Shown: piece after piece, positions 27,106 to 35,213 of the stretch | How the letters are laid out: each line of letters begins with the position of its first letter | Numbering within the stretch: the first letter of the stretch is position 1 | DNA from: Aliirhizobium smilacinae | GTDB taxonomy: Bacteria; Pseudomonadota; Alphaproteobacteria; Rhizobiales; Rhizobiaceae | DNA: 64,000 nt | Assembly (NCBI RefSeq): GCF_006335145.1 | Contig: NZ_VDMN01000007.1 | Location: 62,001 to 126,000 of the forward strand | Direction of reading: 5' to 3' | The notes under the pieces: model-generated | Seen by the model: the letters and a program-made list of their open reading frames with translations, nothing else | What the model was told of the DNA's origin: nothing | Databases searched by the model: none | Position numbers and translations under genes: made by a program

Positions 27106-27137
27106 GGCCTATCGCGGGCGCCGCGCCCGCCTCCTCA
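27106..27137 (-). promoter_or_regulatory. sucA ribosome-binding region with a spacer hairpin
   Basis: On the minus strand TGAGGAGG (27137-27130) is followed by the hairpin GCGGGCG-CGG-CGCCCGC (27130-27114), then GATAGGCC and the ATG. Unfolded, the Shine-Dalgarno core is about 25 bases from the start codon, too far. Folded, it is eight bases away, an ideal distance. Confidence 0.6.
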
Positions 27138-27190
27138 CGTAGTCGAAACCGAAGACCTCGACGGTTCCGCATTCTCTGGTCTGTTGTCTT

Positions 27191-27294
27191 GCCGCCGCGG
27201 CGGCGCCGTCCTGGTGACGGTTGACCCGCAGGCAAAAAAATTCGCCTGCGGGTTCGAAACCCAAGGTCCATCGCCGCCTGTCTATCGGCGGCGA
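27191..27294 (-). other. Cluster of stem-loops between sucD and sucA
   Basis: Three GC-rich elements lie in the 206-base gap: the palindrome GCCGCCGCGGCGGC (27191-27204), a perfect 10-base stem ACCCGCAGGC / GCCTGCGGGT (27224-27253) and an 8-base stem TCGCCGCC / GGCGGCGA (27271-27294). No T tract follows on the minus strand, so RNA processing or differential stability is likelier than full termination. No coding sequence is seen in this gap. Confidence 0.55.
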
Positions 27295-27311
27295 GTGACC
27301 GTTATGTGGCG

Positions 27312-28214
27312 TCAGCCCTTGAGAACTTCAACCAGCGTCTTGCCGAGGCGGGCCGGGGAAGGAGACACCTTGATGCCTGCTGCTTCCATGGCCGCGATCT
27401 TGGATTCCGCATCGCCCTTGCCGCCGGAAACGACAGCACCGGCATGGCCCATTGTGCGGCCCTTCGGAGCAGTACGGCCGGCAATGAAGCCAGCCATCGG
27501 CTTCTTGCGGCCCTTCTTGGCTTCGTCGATCAGGAACTGCGCTGCATCTTCTTCAGCCGCGCCGCCGATTTCGCCGATCATGATGATCGACTGGGTGGCT
27601 TCGTCTGCGAGGAACATTTCCAGCATGTCGATGAATTCGGTGCCCTTGACCGGGTCGCCGCCGATGCCGACAGCCGTCGTCTGGCCGAGGCCTTCGTTCG
27701 ACGTCTGGAATACGGCTTCGTAGGTCAGCGTGCCCGAACGGGAAACGATGCCGACCGAACCCTTGCGGAAGATCGAGCCCGGCATGATGCCGATCTTGCA
27801 TTCTTCCGGCGTCAGAACGCCCGGGCAGTTGGGCCCAAGCAGGCGCGACTTGGACTTGTCGAGGCGAGCCTTGACCCGCACCATATCCATGACCGGGATG
27901 CCTTCGGTGATGCAGGTGATGAACGGGATCTCGGCGTCGATCGCCTCGATGATCGCGTCGGCTGCACCTGCCGGCGGAACGTAGATGACTGAGGCGTCAG
28001 CGCCGGTGCGCTCCTTGGCTTCGGCAACGGTCGAATAGATCGGCAGGCTTTCGCCCTTTGAGCCGGTCCAGGTTTCGCCGCCCTTTTTCGGGTGGATACC
28101 GCCGACCATCTTGGTGCCGTAATAGGCAAGCGCCTGTTCTGTGTGGAACGAACCGGTCTTGCCGGTCAGGCCCTGAACGAGGATCTTGGTGTCTTTATTG
28201 ACGAGAATAGACAT
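27312..28214 (-). CDS. sucD: Succinyl-CoA synthetase subunit alpha
   Basis: 300 aa. The alpha subunit binds CoA and carries the phosphohistidine in succinyl-CoA to succinate conversion with ADP/GDP phosphorylation. The CoA-binding N-terminus (QGLTGKTGSFHTEQALAYGT-like region), GPNCPGVL and the phospho-His segment MGHAGAVVSGG near the C-terminus are present. GAGGAACC precedes the ATG. SucC ends 17 bases upstream, the normal sucC-sucD pairing. Confidence 0.98.
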   Translation of the reverse strand: MSILVNKDTKILVQGLTGKTGSFHTEQALAYYGTKMVGGIHPKKGGETWTGSKGESLPIYSTVAEAKERTGADASVIYVPPAGAADAIIEAIDAEIPFITCITEGIPVMDMVRVKARLDKSKSRLLGPNCPGVLTPEECKIGIMPGSIFRKGSVGIVSRSGTLTYEAVFQTSNEGLGQTTAVGIGGDPVKGTEFIDMLEMFLADEATQSIIMIGEIGGAAEEDAAQFLIDEAKKGRKKPMAGFIAGRTAPKGRTMGHAGAVVSGGKGDAESKIAAMEAAGIKVSPSPARLGKTLVEVLKG

Positions 28215-28231
28215 GTATCAGGTTCCTCAGA

Positions 28232-29425
28232 TTAGGCTTTGATCGCCGCGACGATCTTCTTGGCCGCGTCGTCAAGATCGTCGGCAGCCGTGATCGCAAG
28301 ACCAGATTCGTTGAGGATCTTCTTGCCGAGCTCGACATTGGTGCCTTCGAGACGCACGACGAGCGGAACCTTGAGGCCGACTTCGGTGACGGCTGCGACA
28401 ACGCCTTCGGCGATGACGTCGCATTTCATAATGCCACCGAAGATGTTGACGAGGATGCCCTCGACCTTCGGGTCAGCCGTGATGATCTTGAAGGCTGCAG
28501 CGACCTTCTCCTTGCCGGCGCCACCGCCGACGTCGCAGAAGTTTGCCGGCTCCTTGCCGTAGAGCTTGATGATGTCCATCGTCGCCATGGCGAGACCGGC
28601 ACCATTGACCATGCAGCCGATATTGCCGTCGAGGGCGACATAGGCGAGGTCCCACTTGGAGGCTTCGATTTCCTTGGCGTCTTCTTCGGTCTCGTCGCGC
28701 AGCGCCTTGACGTCGTCATGGCGGAACAGTGCATTGCCGTCGAAGGACATCTTTGCGTCGAGAACGCGCAGATGTCCGTCCTTCATGACGATCAGCGGGT
28801 TGACTTCAAGAAGAGCCATGTCCTTTTCGCCGAACGCCGTGTAGAGCGCCGGGAACAGCGACTTGGCGTCTTCCGCAGCAGCGCCGGAAAGCTCGAGAGC
28901 CTTGGAGATCGCAACGACGTCGTCAGCTGTGACACCGGCAATCGGGTCGATGGCGATCGTATGGATCTTCTCAGGTGTGTCGTGGGCAACGGCTTCGATG
29001 TCCATGCCGCCTTCGGTCGAAACGACGAAGGCAACCTGACCGACCGAACGATCGACCAGGATCGAGCAATAAAGCTCGCGGTCGATATCGGCGCCGTCTT
29101 CGATATAGAGGCGGTTGACCTGCTTGCCGGCCTCGCCGGTCTGTGCGGTTACCAGCGTGTTGCCGAGCATGTCCTTGGCATGAGCCACGACTTCCTCGAT
29201 CGACTTGGCAAGGCGAACGCCGCCCTTGGCGTCGGGGCCGAGTTCCTTGAACTTGCCCTTGCCGCGACCGCCGGCATGGATCTGGCTCTTGACCACGTAA
29301 AGCGGGCCCGGCAGCGACTTGGCAGCAGCTTCGGCTTCTTCGACCTTGAGGATCGCGACGCCTTCGGCAACCGGTGCGCCGTAACCCTTCAAGAGAGCCT
29401 TGGCCTGATATTCATGGATATTCAT
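28232..29425 (-). CDS. sucC: Succinyl-CoA synthetase subunit beta
   Basis: 397 aa. The beta subunit has an N-terminal ATP-grasp domain (MNIHEYQAKALLKGYGAPV, QIHAGGRGKGKFKE) and a C-terminal power helix/CoA ligase domain (NIFGGIMKCDVIAEGVV, VVRLEGTNVELGKKIL). With SucD it makes ATP or GTP in the TCA cycle. It lies 68 bases after mdh in the same orientation, and the gap holds a perfect stem-loop. No anomalies. Confidence 0.98.
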   Translation of the reverse strand: MNIHEYQAKALLKGYGAPVAEGVAILKVEEAEAAAKSLPGPLYVVKSQIHAGGRGKGKFKELGPDAKGGVRLAKSIEEVVAHAKDMLGNTLVTAQTGEAGKQVNRLYIEDGADIDRELYCSILVDRSVGQVAFVVSTEGGMDIEAVAHDTPEKIHTIAIDPIAGVTADDVVAISKALELSGAAAEDAKSLFPALYTAFGEKDMALLEVNPLIVMKDGHLRVLDAKMSFDGNALFRHDDVKALRDETEEDAKEIEASKWDLAYVALDGNIGCMVNGAGLAMATMDIIKLYGKEPANFCDVGGGAGKEKVAAAFKIITADPKVEGILVNIFGGIMKCDVIAEGVVAAVTEVGLKVPLVVRLEGTNVELGKKILNESGLAITAADDLDDAAKKIVAAIKA

Positions 29426-29454
29426 GGGGCTTGATCCCTATTTGAATGACGTGA

Positions 29455-29474
29455 GCGCTGGCAAAAGCCAGCGC
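29455..29474 (-). other. Stem-loop in the mdh-sucC gap
   Basis: A perfect 8-base stem GCGCTGGC / GCCAGCGC with a four-base loop. No T run follows on the transcribed (minus) strand, so read-through from mdh to sucC is expected. It may protect or separate the mdh part of the message. Confidence 0.5.
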
Positions 29475-29493
29475 CGAACTTTTTGGATGCTGA

Positions 29494-30456
29494 TTACTTC
29501 AGCGAAGGAACGAGAGCGATGCAGGCTTCGCAGAGACCGGCGACAGCGCCGACCGACTTCTGGAAGGCCGCTTCTTCGTCCTTGTTGAATTCGACTTCAA
29601 CGATGCGCTCGACACCACCGGCACCGAGAACCACCGGAACGCCGACATACATGTCCTTGACGCCGTACTGACCGGAGAGGTGAGCGGCGACAGGAAGAAC
29701 GCGCTTCTTGTCCTTGAGGTAGGATTCAGCCATTTCGATCGCCGAGGCGGCCGGAGCGTAATAGGCAGAACCGGTCTTCAGCAGGCCGACGATCTCGGCG
29801 CCGCCATCACGGGTGCGCTGGATGATCTGGTCGAGCTTTTCCTGCGTCGTCCAGCCCATCTTAATGAGGTCGGTGAGCGGCACGCCGGCAACCGTCGAAT
29901 AACGGGCGAGCGGTACCATCGTGTCGCCATGGCCGCCGAGAACGAATGCGGTGACGTCCTGGACGGAAACGTTGAATTCTTCGGCGAGGAAGAGACGGAA
30001 ACGGGCGCTATCGAGCACGCCGGCCATGCCGACGACCTTGTTCTTCGGCAGGCCGGAGAACTTCTGCAGAGCCCAGACCATCGCATCGAGCGGGTTGGTG
30101 ATGCAGATGACGAAGGCGTTCGGGGCATATTTCTTGATGCCGGCGCCGACCTGTTCCATGACCTTGAGGTTGATACCGATAAGGTCATCACGGCTCATGC
30201 CCGGCTTGCGGGCAACACCGGCGGTCACGATGCAGACATCTGCGCCTTCAATCGCAGCGTAGTCGCTGGCACCGGTCAGCTTGGCATTGAAGCCTTCGAC
30301 GGGGCCGGACTGAGCGATATCGAGGCCCTTGCCCTGCGGAATGCCGTCGGCGATGTCGAAGAGGACGACGTCGCCCAGCTCCTTCAGGCTGGCAAGATGC
30401 GCCAGCGTGCCACCGATCATGCCAGAACCAATAAGTGCAATCTTCTTACGCGACAT
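29494..30456 (-). CDS. mdh: Malate dehydrogenase (NAD)
   Basis: 320 aa, the length of alphaproteobacterial LDH-like malate dehydrogenases. It converts malate to oxaloacetate. GSGMIGGTLAHLA binds NAD. The substrate loop RKPGMSRDDL supplies the Arg that selects dicarboxylates, and H in LGGHGDTMVP is catalytic. The ATG at 30456 (MSRKKIALIG) follows GAGAGGAAGC; an in-frame start at 30474 is unlikely. It is the first gene of the mdh-sucCDAB-lpdA block, so the block promoter should lie in 30457-30630. Confidence 0.98.
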   Translation of the reverse strand: MSRKKIALIGSGMIGGTLAHLASLKELGDVVLFDIADGIPQGKGLDIAQSGPVEGFNAKLTGASDYAAIEGADVCIVTAGVARKPGMSRDDLIGINLKVMEQVGAGIKKYAPNAFVICITNPLDAMVWALQKFSGLPKNKVVGMAGVLDSARFRLFLAEEFNVSVQDVTAFVLGGHGDTMVPLARYSTVAGVPLTDLIKMGWTTQEKLDQIIQRTRDGGAEIVGLLKTGSAYYAPAASAIEMAESYLKDKKRVLPVAAHLSGQYGVKDMYVGVPVVLGAGGVERIVEVEFNKDEEAAFQKSVGAVAGLCEACIALVPSLK

Positions 30457-30595
30457 GGAAATGCTTCCTCTCAAATCCCGACCTGCGGCAAGTTAGCGCA
30501 GGCTCTGCTTGCGGCAGCACGGATAGCCTCATCCGCCGGAAATGGCAAACGAATATTTTGACGTCATATTTTTCAATCGGTTAGATATAAATTAT

Positions 30596-30611
30596 CTTAC
30601 GTAAACGTAAG
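30596..30611. promoter_or_regulatory. Palindrome upstream of mdh, candidate operator
   Basis: CTTACGTAAACGTAAG is a 7-base dyad with a two-base centre, about 140 bases before the mdh start, in an AT-rich stretch. A second perfect palindrome TGACGTCA lies at 30559-30566. The AT-rich context between zapE and mdh is where the TCA-block promoter should be. The binding protein is not recognised. Confidence 0.4.
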
Positions 30612-30630
30612 AATATGCGTCATAATTATG

Positions 30631-31794
30631 TCAGATTTGCTGCCGCTTCTCATTATGAAGCACCAGATATTCCGCGCTGCGCATCTCGAAAAGACGGGAA
30701 ACCGTACGGTCGAACTCAAAACCTTCCGTCCCTCGGCGTTCGGTCAGCATTTCATCCGGCGAAGTTGCAGCCGAAATGAAGAGGCGGACGGATTGATCGT
30801 AAAGCGCATCGACCAGATTGATGAAGCGCTTCACTTCATTGCGCTTTTCCGCACCGAGCTGCGGCACGTGCTCGACGAAGACCACGTCGAACCGGGCGGC
30901 GATCGCCAGATAATCCGATGCGCCAAGCGGCTTTTCGCAAAGATCGGAGAAGGAAAACCGGGCGGCCCGCCCGCTGGCGAGCGGCACATGGATGCTACGC
31001 CCCTTCATCGGCAACTCGACCGGCTCCGCCTTGTCGCCGTCCGTAACCTGATGCCAGGCCGCCTCCATCGCTGCATCCGAACGAGCGTCGAGCGGTGTCA
31101 GGTAAACGGGCAGATTGGCATTCTTCTGCATGCGGTAATCCGTCGGACTGTCCAGCGTCACCACATCGACGTGATTGCCCAGAAGCCCGATGAACGGAAC
31201 GAACAGGCCGCGGTTGAGGCCGTCCCTGTAGAGATTGTCCGGCGCAACGTTGGAGGTCGCGACCAGCACGCAGCCGAGACTGAAAAGCTCGGTAAACAGC
31301 CGTGCGAGGATCATCGCATCGGTGATGTCGGTGACCGAAAATTCGTCGAAGCACAGAAGTTCCGCTTCGGCAAAAAGCGCTGCCGCGACCGGCGGCACCG
31401 GATCGGCCTGCTTCGTCTCGCCCCGCTTCAGCTTCTGCCGCTGTTCGTGGATGCGGTTATGGACGTCCGCCATGAATTCGTGGAAATGCGCCCGGCGCTT
31501 TTTGGGCGTCGATGCTTTCTTGAAGAACATGTCCATGATCATGGTCTTGCCGCGGCCGACACTGCCATAAACATACAGACCACGGATCTTGCGCGGTTTT
31601 CCCGATCCCTTGGCGAACAGCCAGCCGAGTGCGCTCGACTTTTTTGCGGGCTTTGTTTCCCGCAACTCGGTCAGGATATGATCGAGCTTGGCGGCCACCG
31701 CCATCTGCGCGGCATCGGGAGTGAGTACGCCGGACGCCGCCAGCGCCTTGAGCTCTTCGCAGACGCTCGACGTATATTCTGGAATGGGTTCCAC
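30631..31794 (-). CDS. zapE: Cell division protein ZapE (AFG1-family ATPase)
   Basis: 387 aa. ZapE is an FtsZ-binding ATPase related to mitochondrial AFG1/LACE1. Walker A is GSVGRGKTMIMDMFF (about 84-98), then HFHEFMADVHNRIH, Walker B LLCFDEFSVTDITDA and the sensor region LVATSNVAPDNLYRDGLNR. The start codon is GTG, preceded by an AAGGGGC site. It is transcribed toward mdh but separated from it by about 170 bases. The gene upstream on the same strand encodes the Omp19-like lipoprotein. Confidence 0.95.
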   Translation of the reverse strand: MEPIPEYTSSVCEELKALAASGVLTPDAAQMAVAAKLDHILTELRETKPAKKSSALGWLFAKGSGKPRKIRGLYVYGSVGRGKTMIMDMFFKKASTPKKRRAHFHEFMADVHNRIHEQRQKLKRGETKQADPVPPVAAALFAEAELLCFDEFSVTDITDAMILARLFTELFSLGCVLVATSNVAPDNLYRDGLNRGLFVPFIGLLGNHVDVVTLDSPTDYRMQKNANLPVYLTPLDARSDAAMEAAWHQVTDGDKAEPVELPMKGRSIHVPLASGRAARFSFSDLCEKPLGASDYLAIAARFDVVFVEHVPQLGAEKRNEVKRFINLVDALYDQSVRLFISAATSPDEMLTERRGTEGFEFDRTVSRLFEMRSAEYLVLHNEKRQQI

Positions 31795-31822
31795 GAGGGA
31801 CGCCCCTTCTCGATGATGATGA

Positions 31823-32350
31823 TCAGCGGCTCAGGCTGACCGGCTGGCCCGAATTCGTGGTGCCGTCGAAACGGTTGTCGGCGCTCTTGTAGACGCGGCC
31901 GATCACATCGCCTGCACGGTTCTTGAACTGCACCATCTTGCCGGAGACCTCCCAGGACCCCATGGCCGTCAGGTCGCCGGAGCAGCCGCGGGTACCACCA
32001 CGCGAACCGCTGCCCAGATTGGTCAGCGTCAGGAACATGTCGCAAGAAGCGCCGCCATTGGAAACGCGCCAGTTGCCGACCATCTGTTCCTTGGTGACGT
32101 CGAGTGCGCTCTGCGGCGCGCTTGCGTTCGGGTCGAGCGAAGCCATGTTCTGGCCGCCCTGAGGCGCGGAAGGATATTGCGACGCACCGCCGGGAGGCGG
32201 AAGCTGGCCGCCCTGCACGCTCGGCACCGGCTGGGCCTGAAGCGGAGCGGGCTGCGAAGGCAGATCATTATAGGGGCTGTAAGATGTCCGCTGGCAGCCA
32301 GCCAACGCCAGCGTCAGCACCAGACCTGTTGCCACATATTTGAACTGCAT
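31823..32350 (-). CDS. AprI/Inh-family protease-inhibitor lipoprotein, Omp19-like
   Basis: 175 aa. A lipoprotein signal (MQFKYVATGLVLTLALAGC) gives the lipidated Cys at residue 19. A Pro/Gln-rich linker (about 20-75) leads to the AprI/Inh beta-barrel (GNWRVSNGGASCDMFLTL, RGCSGDL, NRFDGTTNSGQPVSLSR). The closing motif closely matches Brucella Omp19, an outer-membrane lipoprotein that inhibits proteases, as I recall it. Two barrel cysteines could form the family disulfide. The ATG at 32350 follows AGGAG. No partner metalloprotease gene is nearby. It is separated from sdhB by 214 bases. Confidence 0.85.
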   Translation of the reverse strand: MQFKYVATGLVLTLALAGCQRTSYSPYNDLPSQPAPLQAQPVPSVQGGQLPPPGGASQYPSAPQGGQNMASLDPNASAPQSALDVTKEQMVGNWRVSNGGASCDMFLTLTNLGSGSRGGTRGCSGDLTAMGSWEVSGKMVQFKNRAGDVIGRVYKSADNRFDGTTNSGQPVSLSR

Positions 32351-32404
32351 CAAAAACTCCTGTCCGGATCATTTCATACTGCCCTACAACTTGGGCACGA
32401 CAGT

Positions 32405-32455
32405 TTGGCCGGGAATATCGTAAACGCCCTTGGTTAATCAAGGGTATCCGGCCAA
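32405..32455. other. Nested inverted repeat between sdhB and the Omp19-like gene
   Basis: An outer stem TTGGCCGG / CCGGCCAA (32405-32412 and 32448-32455) encloses an almost fully self-complementary 18-mer (32427-32444, CCCTTG...CAAGGG). Together they make a two-level stem-loop about 110 bases after the sdhB stop. No T tract follows, so it is either a Rho-assisted end of the sdh transcript or an operator for the next gene. Confidence 0.5.
32414..32441 (-). promoter_or_regulatory. Candidate promoter of the Omp19-like lipoprotein gene
   Basis: On the minus strand TTGATT (32441-32436) and GATATT (32419-32414) are separated by 16 bases. They end about 64 bases before the start codon. The match to sigma-70 elements is moderate and lies inside the nested inverted repeat, which could make it regulated. 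Confidence 0.3.
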
Positions 32456-32564
32456 TCCGGCACAATCGCGACCATCTGCACGTTCAATTCGGCGTGCATG
32501 CCGGGCAGTTGCACGAGTGACAAGGCCGCAACGATGACGCTGCGGCCCTGGCTGATTTCTCTTG
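32434..32564 (-). pseudogene. Coding remnant downstream of sdhB (C-terminal fragment, family not recognised)
   Basis: Read on the minus strand just after the sdhB stop, a frame gives ISQGRSVIVAALSLVQL, then PGMHAELNVQMVAIVPDW, then PDTLD and a stop at 32434. The codon use is like that of neighbouring genes, and the beta-strand-like alternation looks like a real protein end (it vaguely recalls RidA/YjgF-type C-termini). No start codon or N-terminal part is present because sdhB lies directly upstream. This looks like the tail of a gene whose front was lost when it joined the sdh operon. The identification is tentative. Confidence 0.5.
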
Positions 32565-33344
32565 TTAGACGCGGCGCTCGACCATCATCTTCTTGATTTC
32601 GGCAATCGCCTTGGCCGGGTTCAGTCCCTTCGGGCAGGCCTGGGCGCAGTTCATGATCGTGTGGCAGCGATAAAGACGGAAGGGGTCCTCGAGATTGTCG
32701 AGGCGTTCGCCCTTAGCTTCATCACGGCTGTCGATCAGCCAGCGATAGGCCTGCAGCAGCACGGCCGGACCGAGATAACGGTCACCGTTCCACCAGTAGC
32801 TCGGACAGGAGGTCGAGCAGCAGGCGCACAGGATGCACTCGTAGAGACCGTCGAGCTTGAGGCGATCCTCATGGCTCTGTTTCCATTCCTTCGCCGGCGC
32901 CGGCGATACCGTCTTCAGCCACGGCTCGATCGAACGATGCTGGGCATAGAAGTTGGTAAGGTCGGGGATCAGGTCCTTGACGACCGGCATATGCGGCAGC
33001 GGATAGACCTTCACCGTACCGCTGATATCGTCCATGCCCTTGGTGCAGGCGAGCGTATTCGTGCCATCGATATTCATCGCGCAGGAACCGCAAATGCCTT
33101 CGCGACAGGAACGGCGCAGCGTCAGCGTCGGATCGATCTTATTCTTGATATAGAGAAGACCGTCGAGCACCATCGGGCCGCAATCGTCGATATCGATATA
33201 GAACGTATCGATGCTCGGGTTTTTGCCGTCATCTGGATTCCAGCGATAGATGCGATATTCGCGGACGTTCTTGGCACCTTCCGGCTTCGGCCAGATCTTG
33301 CCTTCGGACATCTGGGAATTCTTGGGGAGAGCGAGTTCAACCAT
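32565..33344 (-). CDS. sdhB: Succinate dehydrogenase iron-sulfur subunit
   Basis: 259 aa. It carries electrons from FAD to quinone through three Fe-S centres. The [2Fe-2S] ligands are in CREGICGSCAMNIDG and the following C (TNTLAC). The other clusters use CILCACCSTSCPSYW and CHTIMNCAQACPKGLNP. It is the last gene of sdhCDAB, 18 bases after sdhA. AGGGACC precedes the ATG. Complete and typical. Confidence 0.99.
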   Translation of the reverse strand: MVELALPKNSQMSEGKIWPKPEGAKNVREYRIYRWNPDDGKNPSIDTFYIDIDDCGPMVLDGLLYIKNKIDPTLTLRRSCREGICGSCAMNIDGTNTLACTKGMDDISGTVKVYPLPHMPVVKDLIPDLTNFYAQHRSIEPWLKTVSPAPAKEWKQSHEDRLKLDGLYECILCACCSTSCPSYWWNGDRYLGPAVLLQAYRWLIDSRDEAKGERLDNLEDPFRLYRCHTIMNCAQACPKGLNPAKAIAEIKKMMVERRV

Positions 33345-33362
33345 GATCTAGGTCCCTTCCGA

Positions 33363-35207
33363 TCAGTACACGCGAGCCTTGGGCTCGATCTTGTAAGGAT
33401 CGATGCCCTCGGCGATCAGGTCCGTGTGGACCGGACGGTAGTCGAGGTTCACGTCGCCCTTTTCGTTGACCCAGGCAAGCGTATGCTTGCGCCAGTTCAC
33501 GTCGTCGCGGCCGGCAAATGCGCCTTCCGTGAAGTCTTCGCGGGCGTGCGACCCACGGCTTTCCTTGCGCGCTTCGGCGCCGTAGACCGTGGTGATGGCG
33601 TTTGCCATCAGGTTGTGTAGCTCCAGCGTCTCGACGAGATCCGAGTTCCAGATCAGCGAACGGTCGGTGACCTTGACGTCGGGAAGCTCGCTCCAGATCT
33701 GGGACATGCGCTTACAACCGGATTCGAGCGATTCCTGCGTACGGAACACCGCTGCATCGTCCTGCATCGTGCGTTGCATCTTGTCGCGCAGAACAGCAGT
33801 CGGCGTCGCGCCACTGGCGTAACGCAGGCTGTCGAAGCGATCCATGATCTTGTCGCAGGCGGCCGTGTTGAGCGCCGGGATCGCGCCTTCGCGGTCGATC
33901 ACCTGACCGGCGCGGATCGCGGCGGCGCGGCCGAAGACCACGAGGTCGATGAGCGAGTTGGAACCAAGGCGGTTTGCCCCGTGAACCGATGCGCAACCGG
34001 CTTCACCCACAGCCATCAGACCGGGAATGATCCGCTCCGGATTATTGGCGTCGGCATTCAGCACTTCGCCCCAATAGTTGGTCGGAATGCCGCCCATATT
34101 GTAGTGAACGGTCGGCAGGACCGGGATCGGCTCACGAGTCACGTCGACGCCGGCAAAGATCTTTGCCGATTCCGAAATGCCTGGAAGACGTTCATGCAGC
34201 ACGGCCGGATCGAGATGGTCGAGATGCAGGAAGATGTGGTCCTTGTTCTTGCCGACGCCGCGTCCTTCGCGGATTTCCAGCGTCATGCAGCGCGAAACGA
34301 CGTCGCGCGAGGCAAGGTCCTTGGCCGAAGGCGCGTAACGTTCCATAAAGCGTTCACCCTCGGAATTGACGAGGTAACCGCCCTCACCGCGTGCGCCTTC
34401 GGTGATCAGACAGCCCGAACCATAAATGCCGGTCGGGTGGAACTGGACGAATTCCATGTCCTGCAAGGGCAGGCCGGCGCGCGCCACCATGCCGCCACCG
34501 TCGCCGGTGCAGGTATGGGCAGAGGTTGCCGAGAAATAGGCGCGGCCGTAACCGCCGGTCGCCAGAACCACCATCTTGGCGGTGAAGCGATGGATCGTGC
34601 CGTCATCGAGGTTCCAGGCGACGACGCCGGTGCAACGGCTGCCGTCGTCCGACATGATCAGGTCGAGCGCGAAATATTCGATGAAGAATTCGGCATTGTT
34701 CTTCAGCGACTGGCCGTAAAGCGTGTGCAGGATGGCATGGCCGGTACGGTCGGCGGCAGCGCAGGTGCGCTGTACCGGCGGGCCGGCGCCAAAGTTCTGC
34801 ATGTGACCGCCGAACGGGCGCTGGTAGATCTTGCCTTCTTCGTTTCGAGAGAACGGCACGCCGTAATGCTCGAGTTCGTAGACGGCCTTGGGCGCTTCCA
34901 TGACCATGTACTGCATGGCGTCGACATCGCCGAGCCAGTCTGAACCCTTGACGGTGTCATAGAGGTGCCACTGCCACGAGTCCGGCGTCATGTTCTGCAG
35001 CGAGGCGGCAATGCCGCCCTGCGCCGCGACGGTGTGCGAGCGGGTCGGGAAGACCTTGGTGATGCAGGCGGTCTTGAAACCCTGTTCGGCCATGCCGAGC
35101 GTGGCGCGAAGACCGGCACCACCGGCACCGACGACGATCACGTCGTAGGAGTGGTCGACGTAATTATAGGCTTTGCCGTTCTGGGCGATAGGTGTGACGG
35201 ATGCCAT
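33363..35207 (-). CDS. sdhA: Succinate dehydrogenase flavoprotein subunit
   Basis: 614 aa. It oxidises succinate to fumarate with covalently bound FAD. The dinucleotide motif GAGGAGLRA is near the N-terminus and the FAD-linking His is in RSHTVAAQGGI. The active-site segment HPTGIYGSGCLITEGARGEGG and GEAGCASVHGANRLGSNSL are intact. The C-terminal REDFTEGAFAGRDD...KHTL region is typical. It starts six bases after sdhD. Confidence 0.99.
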   Translation of the reverse strand: MASVTPIAQNGKAYNYVDHSYDVIVVGAGGAGLRATLGMAEQGFKTACITKVFPTRSHTVAAQGGIAASLQNMTPDSWQWHLYDTVKGSDWLGDVDAMQYMVMEAPKAVYELEHYGVPFSRNEEGKIYQRPFGGHMQNFGAGPPVQRTCAAADRTGHAILHTLYGQSLKNNAEFFIEYFALDLIMSDDGSRCTGVVAWNLDDGTIHRFTAKMVVLATGGYGRAYFSATSAHTCTGDGGGMVARAGLPLQDMEFVQFHPTGIYGSGCLITEGARGEGGYLVNSEGERFMERYAPSAKDLASRDVVSRCMTLEIREGRGVGKNKDHIFLHLDHLDPAVLHERLPGISESAKIFAGVDVTREPIPVLPTVHYNMGGIPTNYWGEVLNADANNPERIIPGLMAVGEAGCASVHGANRLGSNSLIDLVVFGRAAAIRAGQVIDREGAIPALNTAACDKIMDRFDSLRYASGATPTAVLRDKMQRTMQDDAAVFRTQESLESGCKRMSQIWSELPDVKVTDRSLIWNSDLVETLELHNLMANAITTVYGAEARKESRGSHAREDFTEGAFAGRDDVNWRKHTLAWVNEKGDVNLDYRPVHTDLIAEGIDPYKIEPKARVY

Positions 35208-35213
35208 GATGGA

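Noticed and set aside
25801..27723. 640-codon open frame opposite sucA and sucD
   Set aside because: Antisense to two certain genes, with Arg/His/Asp-rich composition typical of reverse-strand shadows.
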